64,000 nucleotides of DNA from JAJXWB01 sp964634325 (GCA_964634325.1 CAZWJF010000013.1:19288-83287); one strand, 5' to 3'. Positions 1 to 9,617 are shown, numbered from the stretch's first letter. The notes: generated by a model from the sequence alone, not told the origin. A program made the numbers and translations.

Positions 1-1
1 C

Positions 2-1267
2 GTCAGCGATCTGCTCGAAGTTCTGCTGCTGCTCAAGGAGTTCGGCCTGATGCACGGGACGCTCGCGGAGGCCGATCGCGCAGACGCGCGCGTCGACCTC
101 GTGATCTCGCCGCTGTTCGAGACCATCGAGGATTTGCGCGGCTCCGAACGCATCATGCGCGACTTTTACGCGTTGCCCGGCGTCGCCGATCTCGTGCGCA
201 ATTCCGGCGGCGTTCAGGACGTCATGCTCGGCTATTCCGACAGCAACAAGGACGGCGGCTATTTCACGTCCAACTGGGAGCTGTACCGCGCCTCCACCGC
301 GCTGGCGAAAATGTTCGCCGGCGAGGAGGGCGTGCGGCTGCGCCTGTTCCACGGGCGCGGCGGCACGGTGGGGCGCGGCGGCGGGCCGGCCTATCAGGCG
401 ATCCTCGCCCAGCCTCCGGGCACCGTGAAGGGCCAGATCCGGCTTACCGAGCAGGGCGAGGTCATCAACGCCAAATACGCCAATCCCGACATCGGCCGCC
501 GCAATCTGGAGACGCTGATGGCCGCGGCTCTGGAAGCGACTTTCTGCGCCGATTCGAAGCCGCCCCCCGAAGAATTTCTGGCCGCCGCGGACTCGCTGTC
601 GACGGCGAGCATGGCCGCCTATCGCAAGCTCGTCTACGAGACGCCGGGCTTCGTCGATTACTTCTTCGCCGCCACGCCCATCGCCGAAATCGCCGAACTC
701 AACATCGGCTCGCGGCCGGCCTCCCGCAAGGCGACGCGCAAGATCGAGGACCTGCGCGCCATCCCCTGGAGCTTTTCCTGGGGCCAGAGCCGCGTCGCGC
801 TCCCCGGCTGGTTTGGTTTTGGCGCGGCCGTCGAGGCCTATCTCGCCGAAGACAGGCCCGCGCGCGTCGCGCTGCTACGGCGGATGAACGAGGAATGGCC
901 GTTCTTCCGCGCGATCCTGTCCAATCTCGACATGGTCATGGCCAAGACCGACATGGGCGTTGCGCGCCGCTACGCCGGCCTCGTGCCGGATCGCGACCTT
1001 GCAGCGCGCATTTTCGCGGAGATCGAGGCGGAGTGGCGTCGCGCGGGGGAGGCGCTGGCGGCGATCACCGGCGTGAACCAGCGCCTCGCCGACAATCCGG
1101 CGCTCGCCCGCTCGATCGCCCACCGCTTCCCCTACATCGCGCCGCTCAACCATCTGCAGGTTGAGCTGCTCCGCCGCTGGCGCTCGGGCCGCGGCGACGA
1201 GGCGGCCCAGCGCGGGATTCTGGTGTCGATCAACGGCATCGCGGCGGGCATCCGCAACACGGGGTGA
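2..1267 (+). CDS. ppc: Phosphoenolpyruvate carboxylase, C-terminal part (5' end outside window)
   Basis: Carboxylates phosphoenolpyruvate with bicarbonate to make oxaloacetate, an anaplerotic cytosolic reaction. The frame is open from base 2, so the gene is cut by the window edge; about 421 residues remain of a family normally near 900. Visible signatures are GYSDSNKDGG, the glycine-rich catalytic loop FHGRGGTVGRGGGP around bases 350-390, and the conserved C-terminus ending in AAGIRNTG, close to the QNTG end typical of the family. It converges on the dienelactone hydrolase-like gene with only a 4-base gap and no visible terminator. Identification is secure; the N-terminal half cannot be judged. 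Confidence 0.97.
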   Translation, partial: VSDLLEVLLLLKEFGLMHGTLAEADRADARVDLVISPLFETIEDLRGSERIMRDFYALPGVADLVRNSGGVQDVMLGYSDSNKDGGYFTSNWELYRASTALAKMFAGEEGVRLRLFHGRGGTVGRGGGPAYQAILAQPPGTVKGQIRLTEQGEVINAKYANPDIGRRNLETLMAAALEATFCADSKPPPEEFLAAADSLSTASMAAYRKLVYETPGFVDYFFAATPIAEIAELNIGSRPASRKATRKIEDLRAIPWSFSWGQSRVALPGWFGFGAAVEAYLAEDRPARVALLRRMNEEWPFFRAILSNLDMVMAKTDMGVARRYAGLVPDRDLAARIFAEIEAEWRRAGEALAAITGVNQRLADNPALARSIAHRFPYIAPLNHLQVELLRRWRSGRGDEAAQRGILVSINGIAAGIRNTG

Positions 1268-1271
1268 CCGC

Positions 1272-1946
1272 TCAGCCAAGATGCTTTCTGAAGAAGGCGA
1301 GCGTCCGGCCCCAGGCTTCTTCCGCCGCCTTCGCCTGATGCACGTCGGGCCGCGCCTCGTTCATGAACCCGTGGTGGGCGTCGTAACTGAAGAATTCGTG
1401 CGGTTTTCCAGCAGCCTTCAGGCCGGCTTCGAAGTCTTTGACGGCCTGCGGCGTGCACCAGTCGTCGTGCAGGGCGAAATGGCCCTCGACTGGAATCTTC
1501 ACGGCGTCCGGCCCGGCGGCGGCGGCCGGCGGCAGTCCGTAGAAAATGACGCCCGCGGAGAATTCCGCCACGCGCGCGGCGGCGAGCACGGTCATCGCGC
1601 CGCCCATGCAGAAGCCGGTGACGCCGACCTTCTTCGCGCCGGAGCCGAGAAGTTGCTGCGCCGCGCCGCGAAGGGTCTGGTCGGTGGCGTCCAGGAAGTT
1701 CAGCGAGGTCATCTCGGCGTTGGCGGCGGCGGAGTCGTGATAGGGCACCACGCGGCCGGCGTAGAGATCGGGCGCGATCACGTTGAAACCCGCCGCTGCG
1801 AACCGGTCGCAGATTCCCTTGATCTGCTCGTTGAGCCCCCACCATTCCTGAATGACGACCAGGCCCGGCGCGCCTGCGGCGGCTTTCGCCTGATAGCCGG
1901 CGGCGTCCTTGCCGTCCGGCCGCTTGAACGTGATGCGCTCTCCCAT
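1272..1946 (-). CDS. Dienelactone hydrolase family protein
   Basis: Predicted cytosolic alpha/beta hydrolase of about 224 residues, the usual size for the dienelactone hydrolase family. The nucleophile is a cysteine in GFCMGG, with an Asp in ALHDDW and a His in YDAHHGF completing the Cys-Asp-His triad. An upstream in-frame start at 1988 would add 14 residues, but the ATG at 1946 is preceded by GGAGG four bases away and begins MGERITFKRPDG, so it is preferred. No chlorocatechol genes lie nearby, so the true substrate is unknown; many homologues act on unidentified esters or lactones. Confidence 0.85.
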   Translation of the reverse strand: MGERITFKRPDGKDAAGYQAKAAAGAPGLVVIQEWWGLNEQIKGICDRFAAAGFNVIAPDLYAGRVVPYHDSAAANAEMTSLNFLDATDQTLRGAAQQLLGSGAKKVGVTGFCMGGAMTVLAAARVAEFSAGVIFYGLPPAAAAGPDAVKIPVEGHFALHDDWCTPQAVKDFEAGLKAAGKPHEFFSYDAHHGFMNEARPDVHQAKAAEEAWGRTLAFFRKHLG

Positions 1947-1989
1947 GGGGCCTCCAATGCCTTGCTTGCAAGTTGATGGCGCGATCATC

Positions 1990-2029
1990 CCCGTTTTCGT
2001 CCGGGCAGGAAAGCCCGAACGAAAACGGG
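1990..2029. repeat. 17-bp-arm inverted repeat between cbiM-like and dienelactone hydrolase genes
   Basis: Arms 1990-2006 and 2013-2029 are complementary over 17 positions with one mismatch, which becomes a G-U pair in the minus-strand RNA; the loop is 6 bases. The right arm shares bases 2026-2029 with the terminator hairpin at 2026-2047, so the two structures cannot both form completely. Confidence 0.6.
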
Positions 2030-2047
2030 CGGTCCGAAGACCGCCCG
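2022..2047 (-). terminator. Rho-independent terminator of the CbiM-like gene
   Basis: In the minus-strand RNA a 9-bp GC-rich stem (2047-2039 with 2034-2026) is capped by a C(UUCG)G tetraloop and followed by UUUU. It lies 27 bases after the stop codon of the CbiM-like gene, the expected place for its terminator. Confidence 0.75.
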
Positions 2048-2073
2048 TCGATTGATCGGGAAGTTTCAGCCGC

Positions 2074-2724
2074 TCACGCGAGCCGCAGTTGCGGCGCGAC
2101 GGTGAAGGCCCGGACGGGCGCGGCGCCCTCGAACCGCTTGAGGCCCTTGAGCACGACCAGCGTGAACAGCGGCTCGACCAGCGTCAGCGGCAGGTAGGAC
2201 AGGGCGAAGGTCGCCCAGCTCTGGAACGGCGTCGCTTCTTGCCCGAGCGCCAGCCAGAATCCGACCATGGCGACCACGCCGGAATAATAGGCGGCGTCGA
2301 ACTTCAACACGGACGCCCATTTGGTCTGCGCGCCATCCCGCTCGAAGAAGCGATGTCCGAAGGCCGTATGGACCGCGATCAGCGGAACCATCAGCGAGAG
2401 CGAATTGACGCCGAGATGGACGAGGTCTTGCGGCTCGAACAGAAGCCCCTGCAGGGCGAGACCGATCGCGAAGCCGAACAGGGTCGGCAGGAACCCGAAC
2501 GTGAAGTAAATGGCGGACGCGCCGATCAGGTGCAGTTCGGACGGGCCGACCTGCATGTGCCAGACCTGCATGAACACCGAAAAGAAGACGGCGGCCAGAG
2601 CGGTTTTCACGAGATCGGCCGGGCGGCGGATGAAGCCGTAGGCCGAGGCCCCGAGCGTTCCGACGGCGGCGATATTGGCGGAAGCGATTTTGGCGGCGTC
2701 GAGGACGCCCGGTTCTATATGCAT
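2074..2724 (-). CDS. CbiM-like energy-coupling factor transporter permease
   Basis: Integral inner-membrane protein of 216 residues with about six hydrophobic segments, related to the CbiM/NikM substrate-binding subunits of ECF cobalt and nickel importers. It starts MHI, and in this family the free N-terminus and His2 are metal ligands. A strong GGAGG lies five bases before the ATG. The cobalamin riboswitch just upstream points to cobalt uptake for B12 synthesis. No CbiN, CbiQ or CbiO gene is adjacent: the next gene downstream is an unrelated hydrolase and upstream is divergent dnaK. The protein therefore either borrows energising subunits from elsewhere or works alone. Nickel is a less likely substrate given the riboswitch. 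Confidence 0.8.
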   Translation of the reverse strand: MHIEPGVLDAAKIASANIAAVGTLGASAYGFIRRPADLVKTALAAVFFSVFMQVWHMQVGPSELHLIGASAIYFTFGFLPTLFGFAIGLALQGLLFEPQDLVHLGVNSLSLMVPLIAVHTAFGHRFFERDGAQTKWASVLKFDAAYYSGVVAMVGFWLALGQEATPFQSWATFALSYLPLTLVEPLFTLVVLKGLKRFEGAAPVRAFTVAPQLRLA

Positions 2725-2754
2725 CTCTCCCTCCGAGGCGATGCGGTTGGTTGG

Positions 2755-2770
2755 CCGCCCGTCAGGGCGG
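2755..2770 (-). promoter_or_regulatory. Expression-platform hairpin of the cobalamin riboswitch
   Basis: CCGCCC (2755-2760) and GGGCGG (2765-2770) form a 6-bp hairpin that reuses the 3' strand of the riboswitch outer stem (2766-2773). The two helices are mutually exclusive. No U-tract follows, so control of translation initiation at the SD before 2724 is more likely than termination. The mechanism is inferred. Confidence 0.45.
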
Positions 2771-2957
2771 GTCTGCGGCAGGTCTCCTGGCTCGCGGGTC
2801 GTCGCCGTCGTTGCGCCTTCCCGGCCTGAAGGCCAGTGGCGATTCGCAACGAGACTTGCCGCTCACAGTTGCGGGGGCAGCGTCGGTTCGCGGGAAAATC
2901 CCGGCTTCCGCCTTCCCTCTTGCCTCCGCCGTCGCCGGCGGAACCGCATGACCCGCC
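2766..2957 (-). ncRNA. Cobalamin riboswitch
   Basis: On the minus strand the order of conserved blocks matches the adenosylcobalamin riboswitch: the core GCCCCCGCAACTGTGAGCGG, then GCCACTGG, CCGGGAAGGC and the B12-box region GAGCCAGGAGACCTGCC. The outer stem is visible as GGCGGGTC (complement of 2950-2957) pairing with GACCCGCC (complement of 2766-2773). It ends about 40 bases before the start of a CbiM-like permease, so B12 probably represses cobalt import. Confidence 0.93.
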
Positions 2958-3006
2958 GACAGTAGCAGATTGCGGCCTCCACGGAAGCCCGTTCGAACCC
3001 GCCGCG

Positions 3007-3035
3007 CTTGCGTCGGAAAAACCATACGCCTATAT
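3007..3035 (+). promoter_or_regulatory. Candidate dnaK promoter
   Basis: CTTGCG (3007-3012) and CTATAT (3030-3035) are separated by 17 bases, about 150 bases before the dnaK start. This resembles alphaproteobacterial promoters of the CTTG-N17-CTATAT type used by the housekeeping factor and, with CC before TATAT, by RpoH. I cannot tell the two apart from the sequence alone. Confidence 0.45.
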
Positions 3036-3182
3036 GCCGCTAGCTCTTGCGGCGCGGGCCGCCGCACACAATCTCATGGCCGTCACAACGGGGACCGGAC
3101 GGGCGCCTCCTCCCAGGGGCGCGACGTCCTCCAGACCGGATCGCTACGGGGTCCGGCGGTCTCGCCGCAGAAAGGAATAGTC

Positions 3183-5096
<1,914 letters not shown>

Positions 5097-5103
5097 TAGA
5101 ACC

Positions 5104-5132
5104 GGGCGCCGCGCGAGCGGCGCCCCTTTTTT
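5104..5132 (+). terminator. Rho-independent terminator after dnaK
   Basis: Perfect 9-bp stem GGGCGCCGC/GCGGCGCCC with a GCGA tetraloop, followed by six T. It sits directly after dnaK and should reduce transcription into the next gene and dnaJ, giving more DnaK than DnaJ. Confidence 0.85.
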
Positions 5133-5139
5133 CGACGGG

Positions 5140-5739
5140 ATGATTGCAATGAGACTTGCGCCTGTTGTCGCGCGTTGGGCTGTCGTGGCGGGTCTGGCTT
5201 TCGGCGGGCCTGCTTTTGCGCAGATGAAGGCGAAAGTGGAGCCGGGCGAACTCAAGCCGCCTGCCGATATCCTCATCGATTGCGCCAAGGCGCCGAAGGG
5301 CGCAGTGACCAAGCTGTCGCCCGATCTGGCGGCGTGGGGCGCGGTCTATTGCACGAAATACGGTCAGATCTTCAACGCCAACGAGAAGTACTTCGGCGCT
5401 TTCCCGGATTCCGGCGTGCGCGCGACGTTCGGCGCCGCCGAGATGGACGGCCTGACCGGGGCCGACCGTGAGAAGGCCTATTTCAAGGCGATCGGCTACG
5501 CGCCTCTGTCCGACGCCGATCTGCAGGCGATCCTGAAGGTCGATCCGATCTCCGCGAAGATCGTGACAGGCAAGAAACTCTACAGGCTCGACCTGGTCAG
5601 CGATTCCGACAAGGCGTTGTCCTTCGTGGTGATCAACCCCTTGACCGATCCCTTTTGGGTGTTTCCGCTGACCGACAAAGGTCTCGGGTCGCCGGCCTTC
5701 TTCGTGGTCAGCCTGGCCGCCCTGAACCGGACGCGGTGA
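5140..5739 (+). CDS. Uncharacterised secreted protein between dnaK and dnaJ
   Basis: I do not recognise the family. The protein has about 199 residues (196 if the ATG at 5149 is used) and an N-terminal signal peptide: MRLAPVV, a hydrophobic run, then a likely signal-peptidase site after PAFA. The mature part has two cysteines (near IDCAKAP and YCTKYG), many charged residues and no further membrane segment, suggesting a small periplasmic protein with one disulfide. It follows the dnaK terminator, and its stop codon overlaps the dnaJ start (TGATG), so dnaJ translation is probably coupled to it. Function unknown; a periplasmic stress role would be pure inference. Confidence 0.75.
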   Translation: MIAMRLAPVVARWAVVAGLAFGGPAFAQMKAKVEPGELKPPADILIDCAKAPKGAVTKLSPDLAAWGAVYCTKYGQIFNANEKYFGAFPDSGVRATFGAAEMDGLTGADREKAYFKAIGYAPLSDADLQAILKVDPISAKIVTGKKLYRLDLVSDSDKALSFVVINPLTDPFWVFPLTDKGLGSPAFFVVSLAALNRTR

Positions 5740-6875
5740 TGTCCAAGCGCGACTTCTACGAAATCCTCGGCGTTTCCCGCACGGTCACGGAGGTCGAACT
5801 CAAATCGGCCTTCCGCAAGGCGGCGATGCAGTGCCATCCGGACCGCAATCCGGGCGACAAGGCGGCGGAGTCGCGCTTCAAGGAAGTCAACGAAGCCTAT
5901 CAGATCCTGTCCGACGGTCAGAAACGGGCCGCCTACGACCGCTTCGGCCACGCCGCGTTCGAACAGGGCGGCGGCGGTTTCGGCGGCGGGATGGGCGATG
6001 GGTTCGCCTCGTCCATGGCCGACATTTTCGACGACCTGTTCGGCGACGTCATGGGTCGTCGGGGCGGGCGGTCAGGCGGCCGCGAGCGCGGGTCGGACCT
6101 GCGTTACAACCTCGAGATCACGCTCGAGGAGGCCTTCGCCGGAAAGACCGCGCAACTCAAGGTGCCGACGTCGGTGACTTGCGAAGCCTGCGCCGGCTCC
6201 GGGGCCAAGGCGGGCTCCAAGCCGAAGACCTGTCCCACCTGCGGCGGCCATGGCCGGGTGCGGGCTCAGCAGGGCTTCTTCGCCATAGAGCGCACCTGCC
6301 CGTCCTGCCAGGGCCGCGGCGAACGCATCGACGATCCCTGCACGAGCTGTTCTGGCGCCGGGCGCGTCACCCGCGAGCGCAATCTCTCGGTCAACATTCC
6401 CGCCGGGGTCGAGGACGGCACGCGCATCCGCCTCGCGGGCGAGGGCGAGGCCGGCGTGCGCGGCGGGCCGTCCGGCGACCTCTACATTTTCCTGTCGATC
6501 AAGCCGCACGCCATGTTCCACCGCGACGGCGCGGACCTCTATTGCCGTGTGCCGATCTCCATGGTGCAGGCGACCCTCGGCGGCGAGTTTTCGATCGGCA
6601 CGCTCGACGGCTCCGAGACCAAGGTGAAGGTGCCCGAAGGCACCCAGACCGGCCGCCAGTTCAAGGTCCGGGCCAAGGGCATGCCTGTTCTGCGTTCGCG
6701 CGATTTTGGCGATCTCTACGTGCAGGCCGTCGTCGAGACGCCCCAGAACCTGACCCGCCGCCAGCGCGAGCTGTTGCAGGAATTCGAGCGCGAATCCTCG
6801 CATACCACTCACCCGGAATCGTCCGGATTCTTTGCCAAAATGAAAGAATTCCTCGACAATATCGGGGGCCAGTAG
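5739..6875 (+). CDS. dnaJ: Chaperone protein DnaJ (Hsp40)
   Basis: Co-chaperone that stimulates the DnaK ATPase and delivers unfolded clients. The 378 residues show the full class I layout: J-domain with HPD at residues 33-35, a Gly/Phe-rich linker, four CxxCxGxG zinc-binding repeats (CEACAGSG, CPTCGGHG, CPSCQGRG, CTSCSGAG) and the C-terminal substrate domain. The ATG at 5739 overlaps the previous stop by one base (TGATG). That is a clear start since the protein begins MSKRDFYEILGV, as in other DnaJ proteins. pmtA follows, a common alphaproteobacterial neighbour. Confidence 0.98.
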   Translation: MSKRDFYEILGVSRTVTEVELKSAFRKAAMQCHPDRNPGDKAAESRFKEVNEAYQILSDGQKRAAYDRFGHAAFEQGGGGFGGGMGDGFASSMADIFDDLFGDVMGRRGGRSGGRERGSDLRYNLEITLEEAFAGKTAQLKVPTSVTCEACAGSGAKAGSKPKTCPTCGGHGRVRAQQGFFAIERTCPSCQGRGERIDDPCTSCSGAGRVTRERNLSVNIPAGVEDGTRIRLAGEGEAGVRGGPSGDLYIFLSIKPHAMFHRDGADLYCRVPISMVQATLGGEFSIGTLDGSETKVKVPEGTQTGRQFKVRAKGMPVLRSRDFGDLYVQAVVETPQNLTRRQRELLQEFERESSHTTHPESSGFFAKMKEFLDNIGGQ

Positions 6876-6996
6876 GGGGCTGGTCCGTCGGGGCGCTCCG
6901 GCGTCGGCTCCCCGGCTTTACGACGGTTTCTTGACGTCAGCGCTGCGTTGGGCGAATTTCGCTGGCGCATTCGTCGGCTGGGAGCAGGTGGAAGTC

Positions 6997-7782
6997 TTGA
7001 GCGCCAAACATTTGCGCACGCGGACGAACCGCATCGCGCCGACCCGCTCGAAATTCGAAGAACGCCTCGCCGACGAAGCGCGTTTCTTTCTCAATTGGTT
7101 CGACTCGCCGCGCACCATGGGCGCCGTATCTCCGTCCGGCCGCTTCTTGGCGCGCGCCATGGCGCGCTGCGTCGATCCCGCCGCCGAAGGGCTGATCGTC
7201 GAGCTGGGACCGGGGACCGGTCCGGTCACGGAGGCTTTGATCGAACGAGGCGTTCCTGCCGAAAAGCTGGTGCTGGTCGAATACGACGCCTCGTTTTGCA
7301 AGCTGCTCGAAAGGCGCTTCCCGGGCGCGCGCGTCATCCGCGGCGACGCCTATCGGCTTTCCGACACGCTCGGCGATCTCACCGGCGGACGCATCGCCAC
7401 GGTCGTATCGAGCCTGCCTCTGCTGACGCGGCCCGAGCGGGAGCGTCTCGCTTTGCTCGACGACGCCTTCGGTCTGATGGGCCCCGACGGCGCGTTTGTT
7501 CAGTTCACCTACGGACTGGCGTCTCCGATGCCGCTGCGCCTGTCGCTGCGCGCGACGCACAATTACCGCGGCGAAGTGTCCAATCCCGTCTGGCTGAATC
7601 TCCCGCCGGCCCGGGTCTGGCGGTATACGCGCCTCGATGCGCGCGCGACGCAGGTGGTCGCTCATCTGCGCCGCCACAACGAGCTCGCGCCCGCCTTTCG
7701 GGCTTTTCGGCAAAAGCAGGTCGAGCCGGCGCTGGCCTTCCTGAAGAAATTCGCCGACGGTCCGCGCGACGGGCGGCGCTGA
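6997..7782 (+). CDS. pmtA: Phospholipid N-methyltransferase (PmtA family)
   Basis: SAM-dependent methyltransferase that probably converts phosphatidylethanolamine to its methylated forms and phosphatidylcholine at the inner membrane. The SAM-binding motif is VELGPGTGPVTEAL, followed by VEYDASF and the later VVSSLPLL segment typical of this family. The frame is open back to a TTG at 6931, but that has no ribosome-binding site. TTG at 6997 is preceded by AGGTGGA and gives 261 residues beginning MSAKHLRTRT; GTG at 6988 is another option. Position after dnaJ matches rhizobial genomes. An rRNA adenine methyltransferase is the main alternative, judged less likely. Confidence 0.8.
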   Translation: MSAKHLRTRTNRIAPTRSKFEERLADEARFFLNWFDSPRTMGAVSPSGRFLARAMARCVDPAAEGLIVELGPGTGPVTEALIERGVPAEKLVLVEYDASFCKLLERRFPGARVIRGDAYRLSDTLGDLTGGRIATVVSSLPLLTRPERERLALLDDAFGLMGPDGAFVQFTYGLASPMPLRLSLRATHNYRGEVSNPVWLNLPPARVWRYTRLDARATQVVAHLRRHNELAPAFRAFRQKQVEPALAFLKKFADGPRDGRR

Positions 7783-7786
7783 GCGC

Positions 7787-8236
7787 TCACTCCTCGATCT
7801 TCTCCGCTTTCGCCTCCGCGACGCCTGCCGCGTGCAGGCGTTCGAGCGTCGCGACGAGCCCGGTCGTGTCGGGATAGATGCCGAGATAAGTCATCCTGCC
7901 CCAGGCCAGCCGCACGACGTGAACGCCGGGCGTATGCGTCCTGACCCCGCCGGCGGAATTCGACTCCAGCCAGTCAATTGAAACCAGCGTATTCCAGGGC
8001 GACCCCGCGATGCGGATCGCGCGCAGCTCGAACGAGATGTCGGGCAGCAACCGATAGAGGCGCTCGTACCAGGCCTGCGTCGCCGCCAACGTCGTCCGCC
8101 TTCCTCCCAGCGCATGGTCTCCGAGAAAAAAATGCTCGAAGCGCGGGGCGAATCCGTCCAGCACCGGTTGGGCGTCGCCCGCGCTGATTGCGGCGAACAG
8201 GGCTTCCACTTTTCGCTGGACGATCGCGTGGTACAT
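7787..8236 (-). CDS. NTF2/SnoaL-like protein
   Basis: A 149-residue protein resembling the NTF2/SnoaL cone-fold superfamily: an N-terminal helix pair (RKVEALFAAISAGD), then alternating strands with WYERLYRLLPDISFELR and an aromatic C-terminal half. Such proteins are small polyketide-cyclase-like or ester-binding enzymes, or have no known activity. The ATG at 8236 is chosen over 8254 because GGAGA lies seven bases upstream. It is divergent from an HxlR-type regulator, and a perfect palindrome abuts its ribosome-binding site, so it is probably the regulated target gene. Substrate unknown. Confidence 0.7.
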   Translation of the reverse strand: MYHAIVQRKVEALFAAISAGDAQPVLDGFAPRFEHFFLGDHALGGRRTTLAATQAWYERLYRLLPDISFELRAIRIAGSPWNTLVSIDWLESNSAGGVRTHTPGVHVVRLAWGRMTYLGIYPDTTGLVATLERLHAAGVAEAKAEKIEE

Positions 8237-8246
8237 GGCTTTTCTC

Positions 8247-8265
8247 CAGTTCAATTATTGAACTG
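8247..8265. promoter_or_regulatory. Palindromic operator candidate 1 (HxlR intergenic region)
   Basis: CAGTTCAATTATTGAACTG is a perfect 19-base palindrome (9-base arms around one central base). It lies immediately upstream of the SD of the NTF2-like gene. Confidence 0.65.
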
Positions 8266-8277
8266 AAGAGTACCAAG

Positions 8278-8298
8278 TCAGTTCAATGATGCAACTGA
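8278..8298. promoter_or_regulatory. Palindromic operator candidate 2 (HxlR intergenic region)
   Basis: Bases 8278-8298 form an imperfect palindrome (8 of 10 arm positions match) and repeat CAGTTCAAT from operator candidate 1. The centres are 32 bases apart, about three helical turns, so two dimers could sit on the same face of the DNA. It lies just before the hxlR-type start. Confidence 0.6.
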
Positions 8299-8312
8299 CA
8301 CGGGAGGACGCA

Positions 8313-8819
8313 ATGGAGCGCACGAGCTTCGCCGATATGCCCTGCTCGCTTGCCCGCTCGCTCGAGGCGATCGGCGACTGGTGGTCGCCGCTCATCTTGC
8401 GCGATCTCTTTCTCGGCGTGCGGCGGTTCGGCGAGCTTGCAGACGATCTCGGCATCTCGCGCAATCTGCTGACTCGACGTCTCGTAGCGCTGGAGAAGGC
8501 GGGAATTGTCCAGCGTACGCGCTACCAGGCGCGGCCCCCGCGTTATGAGTACGCCCTGAGCGAGGCCGGCGTCGAACTCGTGCCGATACTCGTGGCGCTG
8601 ACGGCGTGGGGCGACCGATGGAAGCCCTCGCGCAAGGGCGCTCCACTCGAATTCATCCATCGGGACTGCGGCTGCAAGTTTCGCCCGCGCATCGTCTGCT
8701 CGGAATGTGCGGGCGAGATCGCCCACGAAAGCATCCGCGCGATCCCCGGTCCCGGAGCGAAGGCGTCGCGCGGGACGAAGGTGGTGGCGCGCAAGCTCGC
8801 GGAGGCCGCGGGTCTTTGA
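8313..8819 (+). CDS. HxlR family transcriptional regulator
   Basis: Winged-helix DNA-binding protein of 168 residues. The HxlR signature is clear in CSLARSLEAIGDWWSPLILR, followed by FGELADDLGISRNLLTRRL, the recognition helix, and the wing region RPPRYEYALSEAG. The C-terminal extension contains four cysteines (CGC and CSEC), which could bind zinc or sense redox state. The ATG at 8313 is preceded by GGGAGGA and is preferred over 8286. It is divergent from an NTF2-like gene with two similar palindromes between, suggesting autoregulation plus control of that neighbour. The ligand is unknown. Confidence 0.88.
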   Translation: MERTSFADMPCSLARSLEAIGDWWSPLILRDLFLGVRRFGELADDLGISRNLLTRRLVALEKAGIVQRTRYQARPPRYEYALSEAGVELVPILVALTAWGDRWKPSRKGAPLEFIHRDCGCKFRPRIVCSECAGEIAHESIRAIPGPGAKASRGTKVVARKLAEAAGL

Positions 8820-8879
8820 GGTTGCCGCGAGGCCCCAGATTTGCGATTGCCCCTGAACATTGTTTTCGGGAGCCGCCGA

Positions 8880-9617
8880 ATGTCCGATCCCATTTCCCCG
8901 CGCGACCGCCTGATCGTCGCGCTCGACGTGCCGGGCGCGGCGGAAGCGCAGGCCATGATCGCTCGACTGGGCGACAGCGTGTCCTTCTACAAGATCGGCA
9001 TGGAGCTGATCTACGGCGGCGCCGGGTTCGATATTGCGCGCGCGCTCGTCGCAGAGGGCAAGAAGGTCTTCATCGACCTCAAGTTGCACGACATCCCGAA
9101 CACCGTCGAACGCGCCACCCGTCAGCTCGCCGGGCTCGGCGCGACCTTCGCCACGGTCCACGCCTACCCCCAGACCATGGCCGCAGCGAAGCGCGGCGCG
9201 GCGGGATCGTCGCTGAAACTGCTGGCGGTCACCGTCATGACCTCCTACGACGACGCCGATCTGCAAAACGCGGGCTACGCCTTCGGCGTGCGCGATCTGA
9301 TCGCGCGGCGCGCCGTTCAGGCCCGGGACGCCGGGGTCGACGGACTGATCCTGTCGCCGGAGGAGGCCGAGGCCATGCGGGCGCTTCTGGGGCCGGATAT
9401 GCTGTTGGTGACGCCCGGCGTCAGGCCCGCCGGGGCGGCGCTCGGCGACCAGAAGCGCGTGATGACGCCAACGCTGGCGCTCGCCGCCGGCGCCGACCAT
9501 ATCGTCGTCGGTCGTCCCGTGACGGAAGCCGCAGACCCCAAGGCGGCGGCGGATGCGATCGTGGCGGAGATCGAGGCGGGGCTGGTCCTGCGCGGCAGGC
9601 GGAATCTCGGCGCCTGA
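8880..9617 (+). CDS. pyrF: Orotidine 5'-phosphate decarboxylase
   Basis: Last step of de novo UMP synthesis: decarboxylates OMP in the cytosol. The 245-residue TIM barrel has the N-terminal RLIVALDVPG, the catalytic Asp-Lys cluster DLKLHDIPNTV and the phosphate-binding HIVVGRPVTEA near the C-terminus. The ATG at 8880 is preceded by GGGAG at eight bases; an upstream in-frame ATG at 8841 would add 13 residues with no family support. It follows the HxlR gene on the same strand after a 60-base gap and is probably transcribed independently. Confidence 0.97.
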   Translation: MSDPISPRDRLIVALDVPGAAEAQAMIARLGDSVSFYKIGMELIYGGAGFDIARALVAEGKKVFIDLKLHDIPNTVERATRQLAGLGATFATVHAYPQTMAAAKRGAAGSSLKLLAVTVMTSYDDADLQNAGYAFGVRDLIARRAVQARDAGVDGLILSPEEAEAMRALLGPDMLLVTPGVRPAGAALGDQKRVMTPTLALAAGADHIVVGRPVTEAADPKAAADAIVAEIEAGLVLRGRRNLGA

